The notes under the pieces are model-generated. The model was not told the origin of the DNA, did no database searches, and was given only the letters and a program-made list of their open reading frames with translations. A DNA stretch of 64,000 nucleotides from Desulforudis sp. (GTDB lineage Bacteria > Bacillota > Desulfotomaculia > Desulfotomaculales > Desulforudaceae), in assembly GCA_003604975.1 (NCBI GenBank), contig QZIR01000012.1, positions 36,710 through 100,709 of the forward strand, given 5' to 3'. Below are positions 54,152 to 63,214 of this stretch, piece by piece (position 1 is the first letter of the stretch; each line of letters opens with the position of its first letter). The position numbers and the translations under genes are program-made.

Positions 54152-54193
54152 TTCTGCTTTCTCCCATTACATTATCAATCCTACCGGCCTGGA

Positions 54194-55513
54194 TCAGTAA
54201 CCGGACTGGCGCGCCGACTTGGCGTTGACCACCGGAATTACCGCGAGGACCGACAGTTCCAGGTGCTGTTCCACGTCTTCCGGTGCTTTTATCGTGTAGT
54301 CCAGGTGCTCCAGGAGGAACGCAAGCGCCACAAACACCATCATTCCCAGGACGAAGGCGATCGCTATGTTCAGCTGCTTGTTCGGTTTGATCGGAGAAGT
54401 CGGAGTATTGGCCGGAGACATTACCACCACCGAAGTCTGGCCCAAGTCGATGGACCGGGCGATCTGCGTTTCAGTCGCCTTTTGTGCCAGCAAGCTGACC
54501 GTGTTCTGCAGACGGTTCACTTCGTCCCGCAGTCGCTCCAGCTTAGCCCGCTTCTCCGTAAGTTCGGCCACCAGGGCCTCGGTTTCCCCGTCCAGTTGAG
54601 AGATAAGCTGGGTAAGCGCATCGACTTCCGCAAATTTCTCCGCCTGGGCCGCCCGTCTTTCACTCAAGCGCTGAGACAGCGCCACGTACACCGGGTTCGA
54701 TTCCTGCACTGTGACAATCGTTCCGTCTTCCGTTACTCTCTCCATAGTCACCGTCGGTGAAGTGGTGGTAAGCTCATCCTCCATCCGGGCCACACCGGCG
54801 TTCATCTGCCGCAGTTCCACCTGCGACATGTTTAGCTGCGATTGATACTTAGCCAAATCCTCCGACTTCCGCGTAAACTCCTTCTCCAGGACGGCCACGC
54901 TGCGCGACTGGCCTTCATAATTCTTCAGGTTTTCCTGGGCGATCTCCGACTCCTTTAGCGTTTCGTCCCGTTGCTTTTTCAGGAAGGTCACGGAACGGGT
55001 CATCTGCTCCTCGTTCTTTTCAGATAACATTAAGAGATACTGTGTGCTAATGGAGTTTGCGATGTCCCTAGCCAGTTCCGGATCGACGTGCTGTACACTC
55101 ACTTCAATCAGGTTGGCGTCCTTGATCACGGTAGCGTTAACCATCCCCAAAAGGGTACTCGGCCGGTAATCCAGCTTAAGCTCGCTGATCACTCGCTGCA
55201 TCAGGGCTTCACTCTTGATCTGCCCCACGTAGGTGCTCATCGTCATCACCGGAATCCGCGACAGGCTACCCACTACGTCCTCCAGCCCACCGCTCTCCAC
55301 GACCCGTTGCCGGTCCGCAGCCTGGGTCGCCATCAGCAGCGTCTTTGCCTGGTATACAGGCTGCAAAACGAAGAAGCTCAGGATCCCGCTGGTCAGAACA
55401 GCTAGGAATGTGCCCAGGGCGATCACCTTTCGCCACTTGTACAGGGTTTTAAATACCACCCTGAGGTCGACTACGTCCTCGGTAAACACTTGTTCCTTTT
55501 TCTGTTCGTTCAC
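54194..55513 (-). CDS. Wzz/CpsC-type chain-length determinant protein
   Basis: Membrane protein of 439 aa. An N-terminal segment (KVIALGTFLAVLTSGILSFF) and a C-terminal one (NIAIAFVLGMMVFVALAFLL) bracket a long extracellular coiled-coil region (FLKKQRDETLKESEIAQENL, EALVAELTEKRAKLERLRDE). The Pro-rich motif ANTPTSPIKPNKQLNIAIAF before TM2 is typical of polysaccharide co-polymerases. It activates the adjacent BY-kinase. GTG start at 55513. It lies 27 nt below the polymerase gene. Confidence 0.93.
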   Translation of the reverse strand: MNEQKKEQVFTEDVVDLRVVFKTLYKWRKVIALGTFLAVLTSGILSFFVLQPVYQAKTLLMATQAADRQRVVESGGLEDVVGSLSRIPVMTMSTYVGQIKSEALMQRVISELKLDYRPSTLLGMVNATVIKDANLIEVSVQHVDPELARDIANSISTQYLLMLSEKNEEQMTRSVTFLKKQRDETLKESEIAQENLKNYEGQSRSVAVLEKEFTRKSEDLAKYQSQLNMSQVELRQMNAGVARMEDELTTTSPTVTMERVTEDGTIVTVQESNPVYVALSQRLSERRAAQAEKFAEVDALTQLISQLDGETEALVAELTEKRAKLERLRDEVNRLQNTVSLLAQKATETQIARSIDLGQTSVVVMSPANTPTSPIKPNKQLNIAIAFVLGMMVFVALAFLLEHLDYTIKAPEDVEQHLELSVLAVIPVVNAKSARQSGY

Positions 55514-55540
55514 TAAAAAAATTTCCCCTTACCACCTAAA

Positions 55541-57979
55541 TTACAGCAACGGTAGGGCTAACACTTCCGCATACAGCCTTTGGGCCTCATCGTTCTTCTT
55601 TTCCAACCGGGTCAGGATCTCCTGTGCCTTCTTCCCTTCCCCTACTCTCACATAAAGGGCAGCCAACCAAAGCTCAGACTCGAATTGTAATTCTTTCTTC
55701 GCTGACGCCCCCTGCAAAAGCTCCTCCGCCAACTCGTATTCTCCCATTAAGAAATACGCCTGTCCTCTTGACAGTTTTAACACTGCGCTATTCTCTGCCT
55801 GCTTTAGCCACCTACCGGCATGCTTATCCCTTAGCAGTCTGGCCTGACCCTCAATGCGCTCCGGCAGGTCAATGGTCTTTTGCACATATTCCCGTGCGGC
55901 CGGTAAATCATGCTGTTCAATACTAAACCGGCCAGCAGCCGAGTAAGACCTAGCCAAGATCTCGTAATTGGACATCATCAGCGGATTGGTCAACAGTAAG
56001 GCCTCAGCTTCCGCAACAGCCCGTTTAGGCAGACGCAGGATGTTATATACATTCAGGGTCGTAGAACGTACCTGGATACCGTACGGCTCCAGCTTGGCGG
56101 CCCGTTCGGCGTAGCGTATGGCCTCCTCGTAGGCCCAGGCGTCACTCTCAGCCAAAGCCTTCACGGCGTAAATCTGGGCCAGGTCACCGGGATAAGAAGC
56201 CGTATAGGGATCTTGCTTAGCCGCTCCCTGTAACAGCATTGCCGCCTGATCGAAATCCTGCTGCAGCATGGCCCGCGCCCCCTCCGCACCGGTCTTCCCC
56301 GCAGAATAGAAGCTGGCCGCCGGAAATACGAGTACCGCCGCCAGAAACGTACCGGCAAGGGCCACCGTTACTAACCGTATCGGACGTACCGGTACCGGGT
56401 CTGAACCTTTATCCTTCTTATGCCGGCGCCCTTCCGCACCGTCTGGATCACGTGCCTCGGCGATAGCCAGCTCGGTGCCGCCGCGCACCAGCCCGAAATA
56501 GGCCCAGAGCATAAAACCCATCGCCGCCATGGATAAGTCAAAGTCAAAAGCACTGTGCACACCCAGGCCCAGCACGGCCACCGCAGCCGCCCAGGTCGAC
56601 ACCCACACCCCGCTGCGGGTCCCAAAACGCCAGAGACGAACCAGCAGGTAGATGAAAAAGCCCCATACGGTAAGCACCGCGAGGAACCCAATCGTCCCCG
56701 CTTCGACCCATGTTTGAAAGAAATAGTTATGTACTTCGGTTGACCAGTAGGGATAGGACTGGTACTGGTGGTACAGCGCGTTCCATCCACCGCCGCCCGC
56801 ACCGGTTACCGGGTAGTCCCGTACAATCCGCAGAGCATCCTGGCTCCACATTATCCGGGCCTGGAAGCTCGCATCGTGCCCGGATATCTTTTCGGCCCTG
56901 AAACCGACATCTTCCGCTAACATCTCACCGGTGGTCGTAGGCAGCGCCGCCGCAGCGTACATCAGGTATAAAGCCAGGACCACGGCAAAATAGCCCACAC
57001 CGCCCATGGCTACTAGCCGCCTGGTGTTTTCCGCCACCGTTTCCCGGTTGAGCCAAATACCCAACCAGTGGTATAGCACCTGGAGCACCAAAGCAATGGC
57101 CAGCCCACCCCCCAAGTACCACAGCGCCACCGTCGGTTCTCCCGCCTTCAGGGAGTCGTAAAAGCCCCTCGCCGCAAACAGCCCCGCACCCACCTGGATC
57201 AGGATATGGTAGGCCGCCCGCCAGCGGTAGGCGTCGGGCATCGCGACCACAAAACCGCCCAGAAGAAAAGGATAGATCACCCAGCTCCCGCGGGACTGGG
57301 TCCCGAGGACAACGGTAATCAAAAAGGCCCCGCCCACGGCAAACAGGAGCTTCGGTAGCAGCCGCTCGGTCTTTACACTGAGCGCCAGCCCGACCACGCT
57401 CATCATCGCCAGGAAGATGCCCAGGGTGTTGGGGTACTGGAGCGTGGAATAGATGCGGCTGCCCACGTAGGCCCCCGGGAAATCAAACACATTAACTGCC
57501 GCGAGCACACCGACCAGGGCCACCCCGAGTGCCCCGACATAGGTAACCAGTAAAACCCGGTCCAGATCACGCTCCGTACGCGCCACCCGAAAGGCGATCC
57601 AAAAGATCATTAGGTAGTTAATAACCTTCAGCAACTCACCGACAGCCGGCCGGATATGTATCGCCGTAAAAAGGGACAGTGCATAAGCCGCCACCAGCGC
57701 CAGCATCGCCCATTCCAGGCCGGAGAACCTGAAGTCGACCTCACGGCGCAAGATCTGGTCGTATACACACAGGGCGAACACCACCCCGGTGAGCATGTGC
57801 GCTGTCAACAGTTCCGGCTGGAAAAACAGGCCGCGGAAAAAGGGAGAACTGAACAGGATCGTCCAGAGTCCAATCACAATAAAGGGACGCAAGTTCAGGT
57901 GAAGAATCGGTCGATCCCGTACCACGCCTGTCTTACTCAAAAGATGACAACATCCTTCCGCAAATACCACATTCATCAT
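55541..57979 (-). CDS. O-antigen ligase/polymerase-like protein with TPR domain
   Basis: Protein of up to 812 aa. Residues 25-550 hold about 12 to 14 membrane segments with the Wzy/WaaL region (LQYPNTLGIFLAMMSVVGLA, GTQSRGSWVIYPFLLGGF, and the loop PVTGAGGGGWNALYHQYQS with EVHNYFFQTWVEAG). After TM (LAGTFLAAVLVFPAASFY) comes an extracellular TPR region (AMLLQGAAKQDPYTASYPGD to YELAEELLQGASAKKEL). Such fusions polymerise polysaccharide or transfer glycan to protein (PglL-like). The start is unclear: ATG 57979 lacks a ribosome binding site and TTG 57940 lies after GGAAGGA. Confidence 0.88.
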   Translation of the reverse strand: MMNVVFAEGCCHLLSKTGVVRDRPILHLNLRPFIVIGLWTILFSSPFFRGLFFQPELLTAHMLTGVVFALCVYDQILRREVDFRFSGLEWAMLALVAAYALSLFTAIHIRPAVGELLKVINYLMIFWIAFRVARTERDLDRVLLVTYVGALGVALVGVLAAVNVFDFPGAYVGSRIYSTLQYPNTLGIFLAMMSVVGLALSVKTERLLPKLLFAVGGAFLITVVLGTQSRGSWVIYPFLLGGFVVAMPDAYRWRAAYHILIQVGAGLFAARGFYDSLKAGEPTVALWYLGGGLAIALVLQVLYHWLGIWLNRETVAENTRRLVAMGGVGYFAVVLALYLMYAAAALPTTTGEMLAEDVGFRAEKISGHDASFQARIMWSQDALRIVRDYPVTGAGGGGWNALYHQYQSYPYWSTEVHNYFFQTWVEAGTIGFLAVLTVWGFFIYLLVRLWRFGTRSGVWVSTWAAAVAVLGLGVHSAFDFDLSMAAMGFMLWAYFGLVRGGTELAIAEARDPDGAEGRRHKKDKGSDPVPVRPIRLVTVALAGTFLAAVLVFPAASFYSAGKTGAEGARAMLQQDFDQAAMLLQGAAKQDPYTASYPGDLAQIYAVKALAESDAWAYEEAIRYAERAAKLEPYGIQVRSTTLNVYNILRLPKRAVAEAEALLLTNPLMMSNYEILARSYSAAGRFSIEQHDLPAAREYVQKTIDLPERIEGQARLLRDKHAGRWLKQAENSAVLKLSRGQAYFLMGEYELAEELLQGASAKKELQFESELWLAALYVRVGEGKKAQEILTRLEKKNDEAQRLYAEVLALPLL

Positions 57980-58041
57980 TATTACGACAACAGTTACCAG
58001 AAACCCTCTTTCTTGGAGATGGAAGTTCGGCGTTACAAAAA

Positions 58042-58076
58042 GCGAGGCCCCTTCGGATGAACCGAAAGGGCCTCGC
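58042..58076 (-). terminator. Terminator of the mvhDGA operon
   Basis: GCGAGGCCCCTTCGG (58042-58056) pairs with CCGAAAGGGCCTCGC (58062-58076) with one mismatch. The minus-strand transcript ends in five T. It follows the mvhA stop by about 33 nt. Confidence 0.9.
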
Positions 58077-58108
58077 GTAAGAGTCTATGGTTATAAGAGG
58101 CTTGAGAG

Positions 58109-59578
58109 CTACATCAGCTCTCTCTGCATCTGCTTGACCAACTCGCCTTCGGAGTCATACACGTTCACCTGGAGCGGAAGCTCACCCAGGATGGCGTGTG
58201 TCGCGCAGCTGAAGCACGGGTCGTAGGAGCGGAACGCCATCTCGACCATGTTCAGCAGGCCGTTGGAGATCTCCATACCCGGCTTGATGATCGCCATCGC
58301 GGACTTCTTGATGGCCATGGTGATCGGGGCGTTGTTATTTGTGGTGCCGACGATCAGGTTCGCCGCGGTGACGATGCCCTTCTCATTGGTGACGTAATGG
58401 TGCGTCAGGGTGCCGCGCGGTGCCTCAAGGATACCCACGCCTTCCTTCGGTACGGAGGTCGGGATGTTCAGGATGGCGGGACTGGTGACTTCCTCATCCT
58501 GGGCCAGCTCGAGCAAGCGCTCGGCCGCGTACAGGAGCTCAACCAACCGCGCCCAGTGCGCCGCCAAGACGTGATGTACCGGCTTGCCGCCAAGAGTCGC
58601 GTAGAACTTCTCGTAGTGTTCCTGTGCCAGCGGAGTGGCCATACCGTCCGAAGCGTTCAGGCGGGCCAGCGGAGCGGCCTGGTAGATCGAGGTACCCGGG
58701 CCTTCCTTCAGACCCTGCCAGCCGAACTTCTTAAGGTACGGGAACTTCAGGTAGCTGTGCGGCTCCACGTGTTCCGCGACGTATTCCAGGTACTCACGCG
58801 GCCCGTACTTGAAGAGTTCCTTGCCCTCGGTATCCACGACACGGACCTTGCCGTCGTAGAAGTTGATCTTGTTGTTCTCGTCCACGAGACCCATGTAGTT
58901 GGTGACCAGCTTGTAACCGTCGCTCAGGATCAGGTCCACGTAGGCCTTGTTCTTGAGTACGACGTCTTCGAAGAGCTTCAGCGAGAACTGGCTGAATCCC
59001 ACGCAGGACTTCGCCATTTCCTCGACTTCTTTACGCTCCTCTTCCGTGAGGCCCTTGGACACGCCGCCGGGCTTAGTCCACGCGGGGTGCGTGGCCTTGC
59101 CGCCGAGCATCGCCTGGATCTTCTGACCGTAGGCGCGGTGCTTGATGACCTCGCCACCGATCTCCAGACCGACCTTACCGATCACACCCAAGACGTTCCT
59201 GACGGACGGATCAGCATCGGGGCCCATCACGAAGTCCGGCGCCGCAAGGGCGTAGAAGTGCGCGATGTGGCTGTGGATCATATGAGCAGAGTAGCAGAGC
59301 TCGCGGAGTTTTTTCGCCGTCGGCGTAGGTTCTACTCCGTAAACCATATCTATGGCCTTACCCGAGGCCAAATGATGAGCGGTGGGTCAGACACCGCAGA
59401 TGCGGCTGACGATCTGCGGGACCTGGTCGGCCGGACGTCCTTCGCAGAACTTCTCAAAGCCGCGCAGTTCCGGAATCGCGAAGTATACGTTCTCTACGGC
59501 GCCGGAGTCGTTCAGGAAGATGTTGATCTTCCCGTGACCCTCCAGCCTGGTGATCGGATCAATGGTGATTTTCTTCAT
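58109..59578 (-). CDS. mvhA: NiFe-hydrogenase large subunit MvhA with selenocysteine in the N-terminal CxxC
   Basis: One frame of 489 aa from the ATG at 59578 (after AAGGAGGG) to 58109, interrupted only by TGA at 59389-59387 (residue 64). The N terminus reads ITIDPITRLEGHGKINIFL and SRICGVU, then PTAHHLASGKAIDMVYG. In other NiFe hydrogenases this L1 motif is RxCGxCxxxH, so the UGA stands exactly at the second Cys, the Ni-Fe bridging ligand. The C-terminal motif SYDPCFSCATH keeps both Cys. A bacterial SECIS-like hairpin lies 16 nt downstream. Group 3 enzymes of this kind oxidise hydrogen and feed heterodisulfide reductase through MvhD. Confidence 0.9.
59353..59370 (-). promoter_or_regulatory. 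Bacterial SECIS hairpin of mvhA
   Basis: UGGCCU, loop CGGGUA, AGGCCA: a perfect 6-bp stem starting 16 nt after the UGA, with G in the second loop position. Same geometry as the hairpins at 12328 and 60738. Confidence 0.75.
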
Positions 59579-60532
59579 CTACTTAGCCCTCCTTAACAGC
59601 GAGCCCGGTAAACCATAGCGATAGAACGTGCCCGCCGGGTCGAGTACTTCGCTGATGATCTTGTCCGCCTCTTCCGGTGAGTCGGCATCAACGACGGAGG
59701 CCAAGGCACTGATGTACTTGGCGCCCATATCAACCACACCCGACAGGGGCCCGTAGCAACCGCTACAGGGAGTGTTCGCACCGGTGCACTGGTTGCCACA
59801 ACCGGCCCGTGTGACCGGTCCCATGCAGACCAAGCCCTGTTCCAGCAGGCACAGATCGGGATCGACGATGATTTCGTGCGGACGGACGAATTTCTTGATC
59901 TTCTTGTCGGTCTTGGTGCGCTTGCAGGTGTTGCAGAGCGCCCGGTCCTCGCAACCGACGAACGAGCCCGCCGGCGGCAGCTGGCCGGTCACAATGGCCA
60001 GTACCACGTTCCAGATCTGTTCCGAGGTGGGCGGGCAGCCTGGCATGTAGTACTCTACGTCCACGACGTCGGCCAGACACTTAACGTCTTTGTAGAATTC
60101 CGGGATATCAATCTCACCTTCGGGCATCTGTAGAACGGGTACCGGTAAGACCTTCTCCTTGTTCTGCGTGGAGGGACTATCAAAGTAGGCACGCGCAAAA
60201 ATGTCGTCTTTCTTCTTAAAGTTCGCCAGGCCCGGGATCCCGCCCGAGATGGCGCACGATCCGAAAGCGACCATAACTTTGGACTTCTGGCGAAGGAGTT
60301 TGGCGATGTGTTCGTTTTCCGAGTTACGAACCGCGCCGTGGAAGAGGCAGACGTCGATGTAACCGTCTTCGTAAGCCTCGAGGTCACTGTATTTAAAGTC
60401 GACGGCAATCGGCCAGAACACGATGTCCGCCGCGTTGGACAGATCCACAATCTTCTCGTGGATGTCCAGGATGGCCACGTCACAACCACCACAGGCTGCG
60501 CCCCAGTAGGAGGCTAGTTTCAGCTTACTCAT
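59579..60532 (-). CDS. mvhG: NiFe-hydrogenase small subunit MvhG
   Basis: Iron-sulfur subunit of 317 aa from the ATG at 60532 (MSKLKLASYWG), preceded by GGGGAGGG. Seen: YWGAACGGCDVAILDIHEKI with proximal cluster ligands, VMVAFGSCAISGGIPGLANF, YYMPGCPPTSEQIWNVV, and a ferredoxin-like Cys series (CEDRALCNTCKRTKTDKKIK, LCLLEQGLVCMGPVTRAGCG, NTPCSGCYGPLSGV). No twin-arginine signal, so the enzyme is cytoplasmic, as expected for group 3. One nt separates it from mvhD, and mvhA follows directly. Confidence 0.95.
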   Translation of the reverse strand: MSKLKLASYWGAACGGCDVAILDIHEKIVDLSNAADIVFWPIAVDFKYSDLEAYEDGYIDVCLFHGAVRNSENEHIAKLLRQKSKVMVAFGSCAISGGIPGLANFKKKDDIFARAYFDSPSTQNKEKVLPVPVLQMPEGEIDIPEFYKDVKCLADVVDVEYYMPGCPPTSEQIWNVVLAIVTGQLPPAGSFVGCEDRALCNTCKRTKTDKKIKKFVRPHEIIVDPDLCLLEQGLVCMGPVTRAGCGNQCTGANTPCSGCYGPLSGVVDMGAKYISALASVVDADSPEEADKIISEVLDPAGTFYRYGLPGSLLRRAK

Positions 60533-60533
60533 C

Positions 60534-60974
60534 TTAACCCTCCCCCCCGGCAGCAACCCGGCTCTTTTCCTTGAAGGGGCCAAGCCGCTTTAGGTCTTCG
60601 GTGAATTCATTGATGACCTTGGCGAATACTGTACCTTCCGCCGCGGACACCCACTCCAGGCGTACTCTCTCTTTCTCTACGCCGAGCTGTTCAAGGACCG
60701 TGGACATGAGGTTGAAACGGCGCATCGTCTTGTAATTGCCACTAACATAGTGGCAGTCACCGGGGTGTCAACCAGCCACCAGGACACCGTCGGCACCGTC
60801 ACTTAAGGCCTTAAATACGAACGTCGGATCGACACGGCCGGAGCACATTACCCGAACGATTCTCACGTTAGGTGGATACTGGAGCCTGGAAACACCGGCG
60901 AGGTCGGCTCCGCCGTAACTACACCAGTTACACAGAAATCCGATGATTTTGGGTTCAAAACTCGTTTTCTCCAT
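60534..60974 (-). CDS. mvhD: Hydrogenase delta subunit MvhD, selenocysteine form
   Basis: One frame of 146 aa from the ATG at 60974 to TAA at 60534, with TGA at 60770-60768 as residue 69. It reads [70 protein letters not shown] and [18 protein letters not shown]. In Cys-type relatives the motif is VAGCHPGDCHY, so UGA replaces the first of this pair. A SECIS-like hairpin follows by 13 nt. MvhD carries a [2Fe-2S] cluster and bridges hydrogenase to HdrA; Sec-containing homologues (VhuD) are known in methanogens. First gene of the operon. Confidence 0.9.
60738..60754 (-). promoter_or_regulatory. Bacterial SECIS hairpin of mvhD
   Basis: GCCACUA, loop UGU, UAGUGGC: a perfect 7-bp stem starting 13 nt after the UGA, with G in the second loop position. 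Confidence 0.8.
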
Positions 60975-61197
60975 TCCCGCCCCTTCTTTCTTGGAAAGTT
61001 TAGCGAAGTGCTAGAACGCCTTATGTGTTTTCCACTCACCTCCACACATTCGATTTTTCCGTTCTCAGGCAAGGTAGCATAAGATCTAAACCCAAACCCA
61101 AACCTGTTAATCAACCAGCCGTTTATCAAACAGCAAAAAAGGACGAAACAACACCATTGGTGCCTGCCCCGCTAACCTTGTCCGAATTTTTTATCTT

Positions 61198-61226
61198 ATT
61201 CTAACAAAATGATCCGGCAATATCAA
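61198..61226 (-). promoter_or_regulatory. Promoter of the mvhDGA operon
   Basis: TTGATA (61226-61221) and TAGAAT (61203-61198) with a 17-nt spacer on the minus strand. The transcript would carry a leader of about 215 nt (60975-61190) that holds no recognised gene or riboswitch. Confidence 0.75.
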
Positions 61227-61295
61227 GGCATTAACCTCAACTTAATTAGCAGAATCTCATAACTAATTGACGTATGTTCATTACCTTGCCCTAAT

Positions 61296-62858
61296 TCAGA
61301 AACCGCTCACCCTCGCCCTGAGCATGGAACGACCGTAACGAAATACATTAAGTAATTCGTCAAGCTGCAGTAAAAACCCTGCCAGGAAGAAAACAACTCC
61401 GCCTAAGAATATGTCCAAAATAATCCGGAGCAGGAGGACCGTCCCACCCCCGCTCAGTATTTGGGCCAGGAAGGCGTCCGCGTAGTGCACAGCTAGGCCC
61501 ATGACAAGAGCGGCTGCGACCACCCCACCGAGGAAACGCAGGAGGTCACTAGTTAACACGGGAAGACGTCTATTTAAAAGAAAGGCTAGAATGAACATGT
61601 TCAGGAGCGCGGTGATCGAGGTGCCCAGGGCCAGACCGGCGTGAGCCAGGTGCCCCATCAGGGCGGTGCTGGCCCCGAACTTGACCACGAGCGTGCTCAG
61701 GGTGACTATCACCGGAGTGCGCGTGTCCTGCATGGCGAAGAAGCCCCGGCTCAGGATCATTACCATACACAGCCCGACCAGCCCGATGGAGAAGAAGAGA
61801 AGCGCCGCCGCGGTCATCTCCGTGGCCCGGGCGTCGAAGGCGCCCCGCTGGAAAAGGAGCGTCACGATCGGCTCACGCAGGATCAGGATGCCGGCACCGG
61901 CCGGGATGGTCAGCATCAGAACCACCTTGATGCCCCGCCGCAGGGTCTCAGCCATCTCCGCCGGACGGGCCTCGGCGATCTGCTTGGAAAGTGTCGGGAA
62001 AATGGCCGTGGAGATGGCCAGCACAAAAAGGCTCTGGGGAAGCTGGATCAGCTTGTTCGCATAGTTCAGGGCCGCGATGCTCCCCTCGGTCAGGCCCGAG
62101 GCCAGCACCCAGTCCACCATCAGGTAAATCTGGTTCACAGAGAGGCCAAGGGTCAGCGGAAACACCAGTAACAGCACCCGCTTTACCTCGGGATGGCGGA
62201 AATCAAAGATGAAGTGGTAGCGGAAACCGGCCCGGCGCAGCACCGGCACCTGGATCAGGGCCATCGCCGCCGCACCGCCTACCGCTCCGGCGGCTAAGCC
62301 ATACACGCCGTAGTACTTGCCCAGCACCAGGGCCCCGAAGATGATCACGATGTTCATGGCCGCCGAACCGAAGGCCGGGATACCAAACACGTTGTTCGCG
62401 TTCAGGATGCCCATAAAGAGCCCGGCCAGGCTGAAGAAGACGATGGAAGGAAGCATGAAGATGGTCAGCTGCACGGCTAGCCGGTAGGTCTCCGGCGGGA
62501 ACCCCTGCCCGAGCACCCCCACGATCAGCGGCGCGGCCAGCATCCCCAAGAGAGACGCGACCACTGTAAACATCACCAGCGCGTTCGTCACCAGGCTGCA
62601 GAGCCGCCAGGCCTCCTCGCGCTGCCCCTTGGCCACATACTCCGCGAAGATCGGCACAATGACGGTGGCCAGCGCCAGGCCGGCCACCCCGTAAAAGATG
62701 TTCGGTATAGTATACGCCACCAGGTAGGCATCGGTGGCGCTGGTCGCCCCAAACCGGTGCGCAATCGCCGTCTCCCGCCCCAGCCCCAAGATCCGCGAGA
62801 GCCCCGACATGATCATCACGATGATTGTAGCCCGGGCGATTACCTGACCTGTAGACAT
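61296..62858 (-). CDS. murJ: Lipid II flippase MurJ/MviN
   Basis: Polytopic protein of 520 aa from the ATG at 62858 (MSTGQVIARATIIV), after GGAGGAG; the open frame upstream is not coding. About 14 hydrophobic segments. Seen: SGLSRILGLGRETAIAHRFG, TDAYLVAYTIPNIFYG, ATVIVPIFAEYVAKGQREEA, QLTIFMLPSIVFFSLAGL, TIPAGAGILILREPIVTLLF and SRGFFAMQDTRTPVIVTLS. It moves the peptidoglycan precursor, or possibly a capsule lipid intermediate, across the membrane. Monocistronic as far as seen. Confidence 0.93.
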   Translation of the reverse strand: MSTGQVIARATIIVMIMSGLSRILGLGRETAIAHRFGATSATDAYLVAYTIPNIFYGVAGLALATVIVPIFAEYVAKGQREEAWRLCSLVTNALVMFTVVASLLGMLAAPLIVGVLGQGFPPETYRLAVQLTIFMLPSIVFFSLAGLFMGILNANNVFGIPAFGSAAMNIVIIFGALVLGKYYGVYGLAAGAVGGAAAMALIQVPVLRRAGFRYHFIFDFRHPEVKRVLLLVFPLTLGLSVNQIYLMVDWVLASGLTEGSIAALNYANKLIQLPQSLFVLAISTAIFPTLSKQIAEARPAEMAETLRRGIKVVLMLTIPAGAGILILREPIVTLLFQRGAFDARATEMTAAALLFFSIGLVGLCMVMILSRGFFAMQDTRTPVIVTLSTLVVKFGASTALMGHLAHAGLALGTSITALLNMFILAFLLNRRLPVLTSDLLRFLGGVVAAALVMGLAVHYADAFLAQILSGGGTVLLLRIILDIFLGGVVFFLAGFLLQLDELLNVFRYGRSMLRARVSGF

Positions 62859-62870
62859 TAATGCTCCTCC

Positions 62871-62893
62871 AAAAAGGGGACAGGCTACTTTTG
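62871..62893 (+). repeat. GGGGACAGGCTACTTTTG repeat, copy
   Basis: A-run, GGGGACAGGCTACTTTTG, 12 nt upstream of the murJ start. Same family as 29091 and 49652. Confidence 0.6.
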
Positions 62894-62922
62894 TGGATAA
62901 CTCCACACGTTCAACAATGGCT

Positions 62923-63195
62923 TCATTGTTCATCTACAATCTCAGACATGATATCCATGAATTCGTTGATTGCATCCTCGAACACCTGCAGGGTTTTTCC
63001 CAGGTTATTGACCAGGGGTTCCAACCTGGCCCACTCAAGCTCATATCCATACAGGTTGCGGAATCAGTGCCTAAAGCTTAAATATGGCTCAAGTTCCAGT
63101 GCCAATTCCTTATCAATTACCGCCGGCCTTTTGGACGGTATGTCAAGTGTCATCTGCTCCAACAGTTCTCGGTGCCAACCCTCGGATTTCGGCAC
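62923..63195 (-). pseudogene. HepT-like protein fragment with an in-frame TGA
   Basis: From GTG 63195 the frame reads SEGWHRELLEQMTLDIPSKR, ELEPYLSFRH, TGA, FRNLYGYELEWARLEPLVNN and QVFEDAINEFMDIMSEIVDE. This matches the C-terminal two thirds of HepT-like ribonuclease toxins (pattern YLxFRHxFRNLYGFELxW). The TGA stands at a hydrophobic residue, not a Cys, and lacks a SECIS-like hairpin, so it is a nonsense mutation. The N-terminal part and a partner nucleotidyltransferase are absent. Confidence 0.65.
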
Positions 63196-63214
63196 TAATG
63201 CACCCGTGTATTAC

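Noticed and set aside
59387..59578. Short N-terminal hydrogenase fragment as a separate gene or pseudogene
   Set aside because: The frame continues across one TGA into the rest of MvhA with perfect motif continuity, so it is one Sec-containing gene.
58196..59596. Long open frame (466 codons) on the plus strand opposite mvhA
   Set aside because: It is the antisense shadow of the G+C-rich mvhA sequence, with no family match and no ribosome binding site.
60768..60974. Two small separate mvhD-like genes
   Set aside because: Both pieces lie in the same frame around one TGA at a conserved Cys position with a SECIS-like hairpin.
63064..63066. In-frame TGA of the HepT-like fragment read as selenocysteine
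   Set aside because: It replaces a hydrophobic residue between FRH and FRNLYG and has no suitable hairpin; the gene is truncated anyway.
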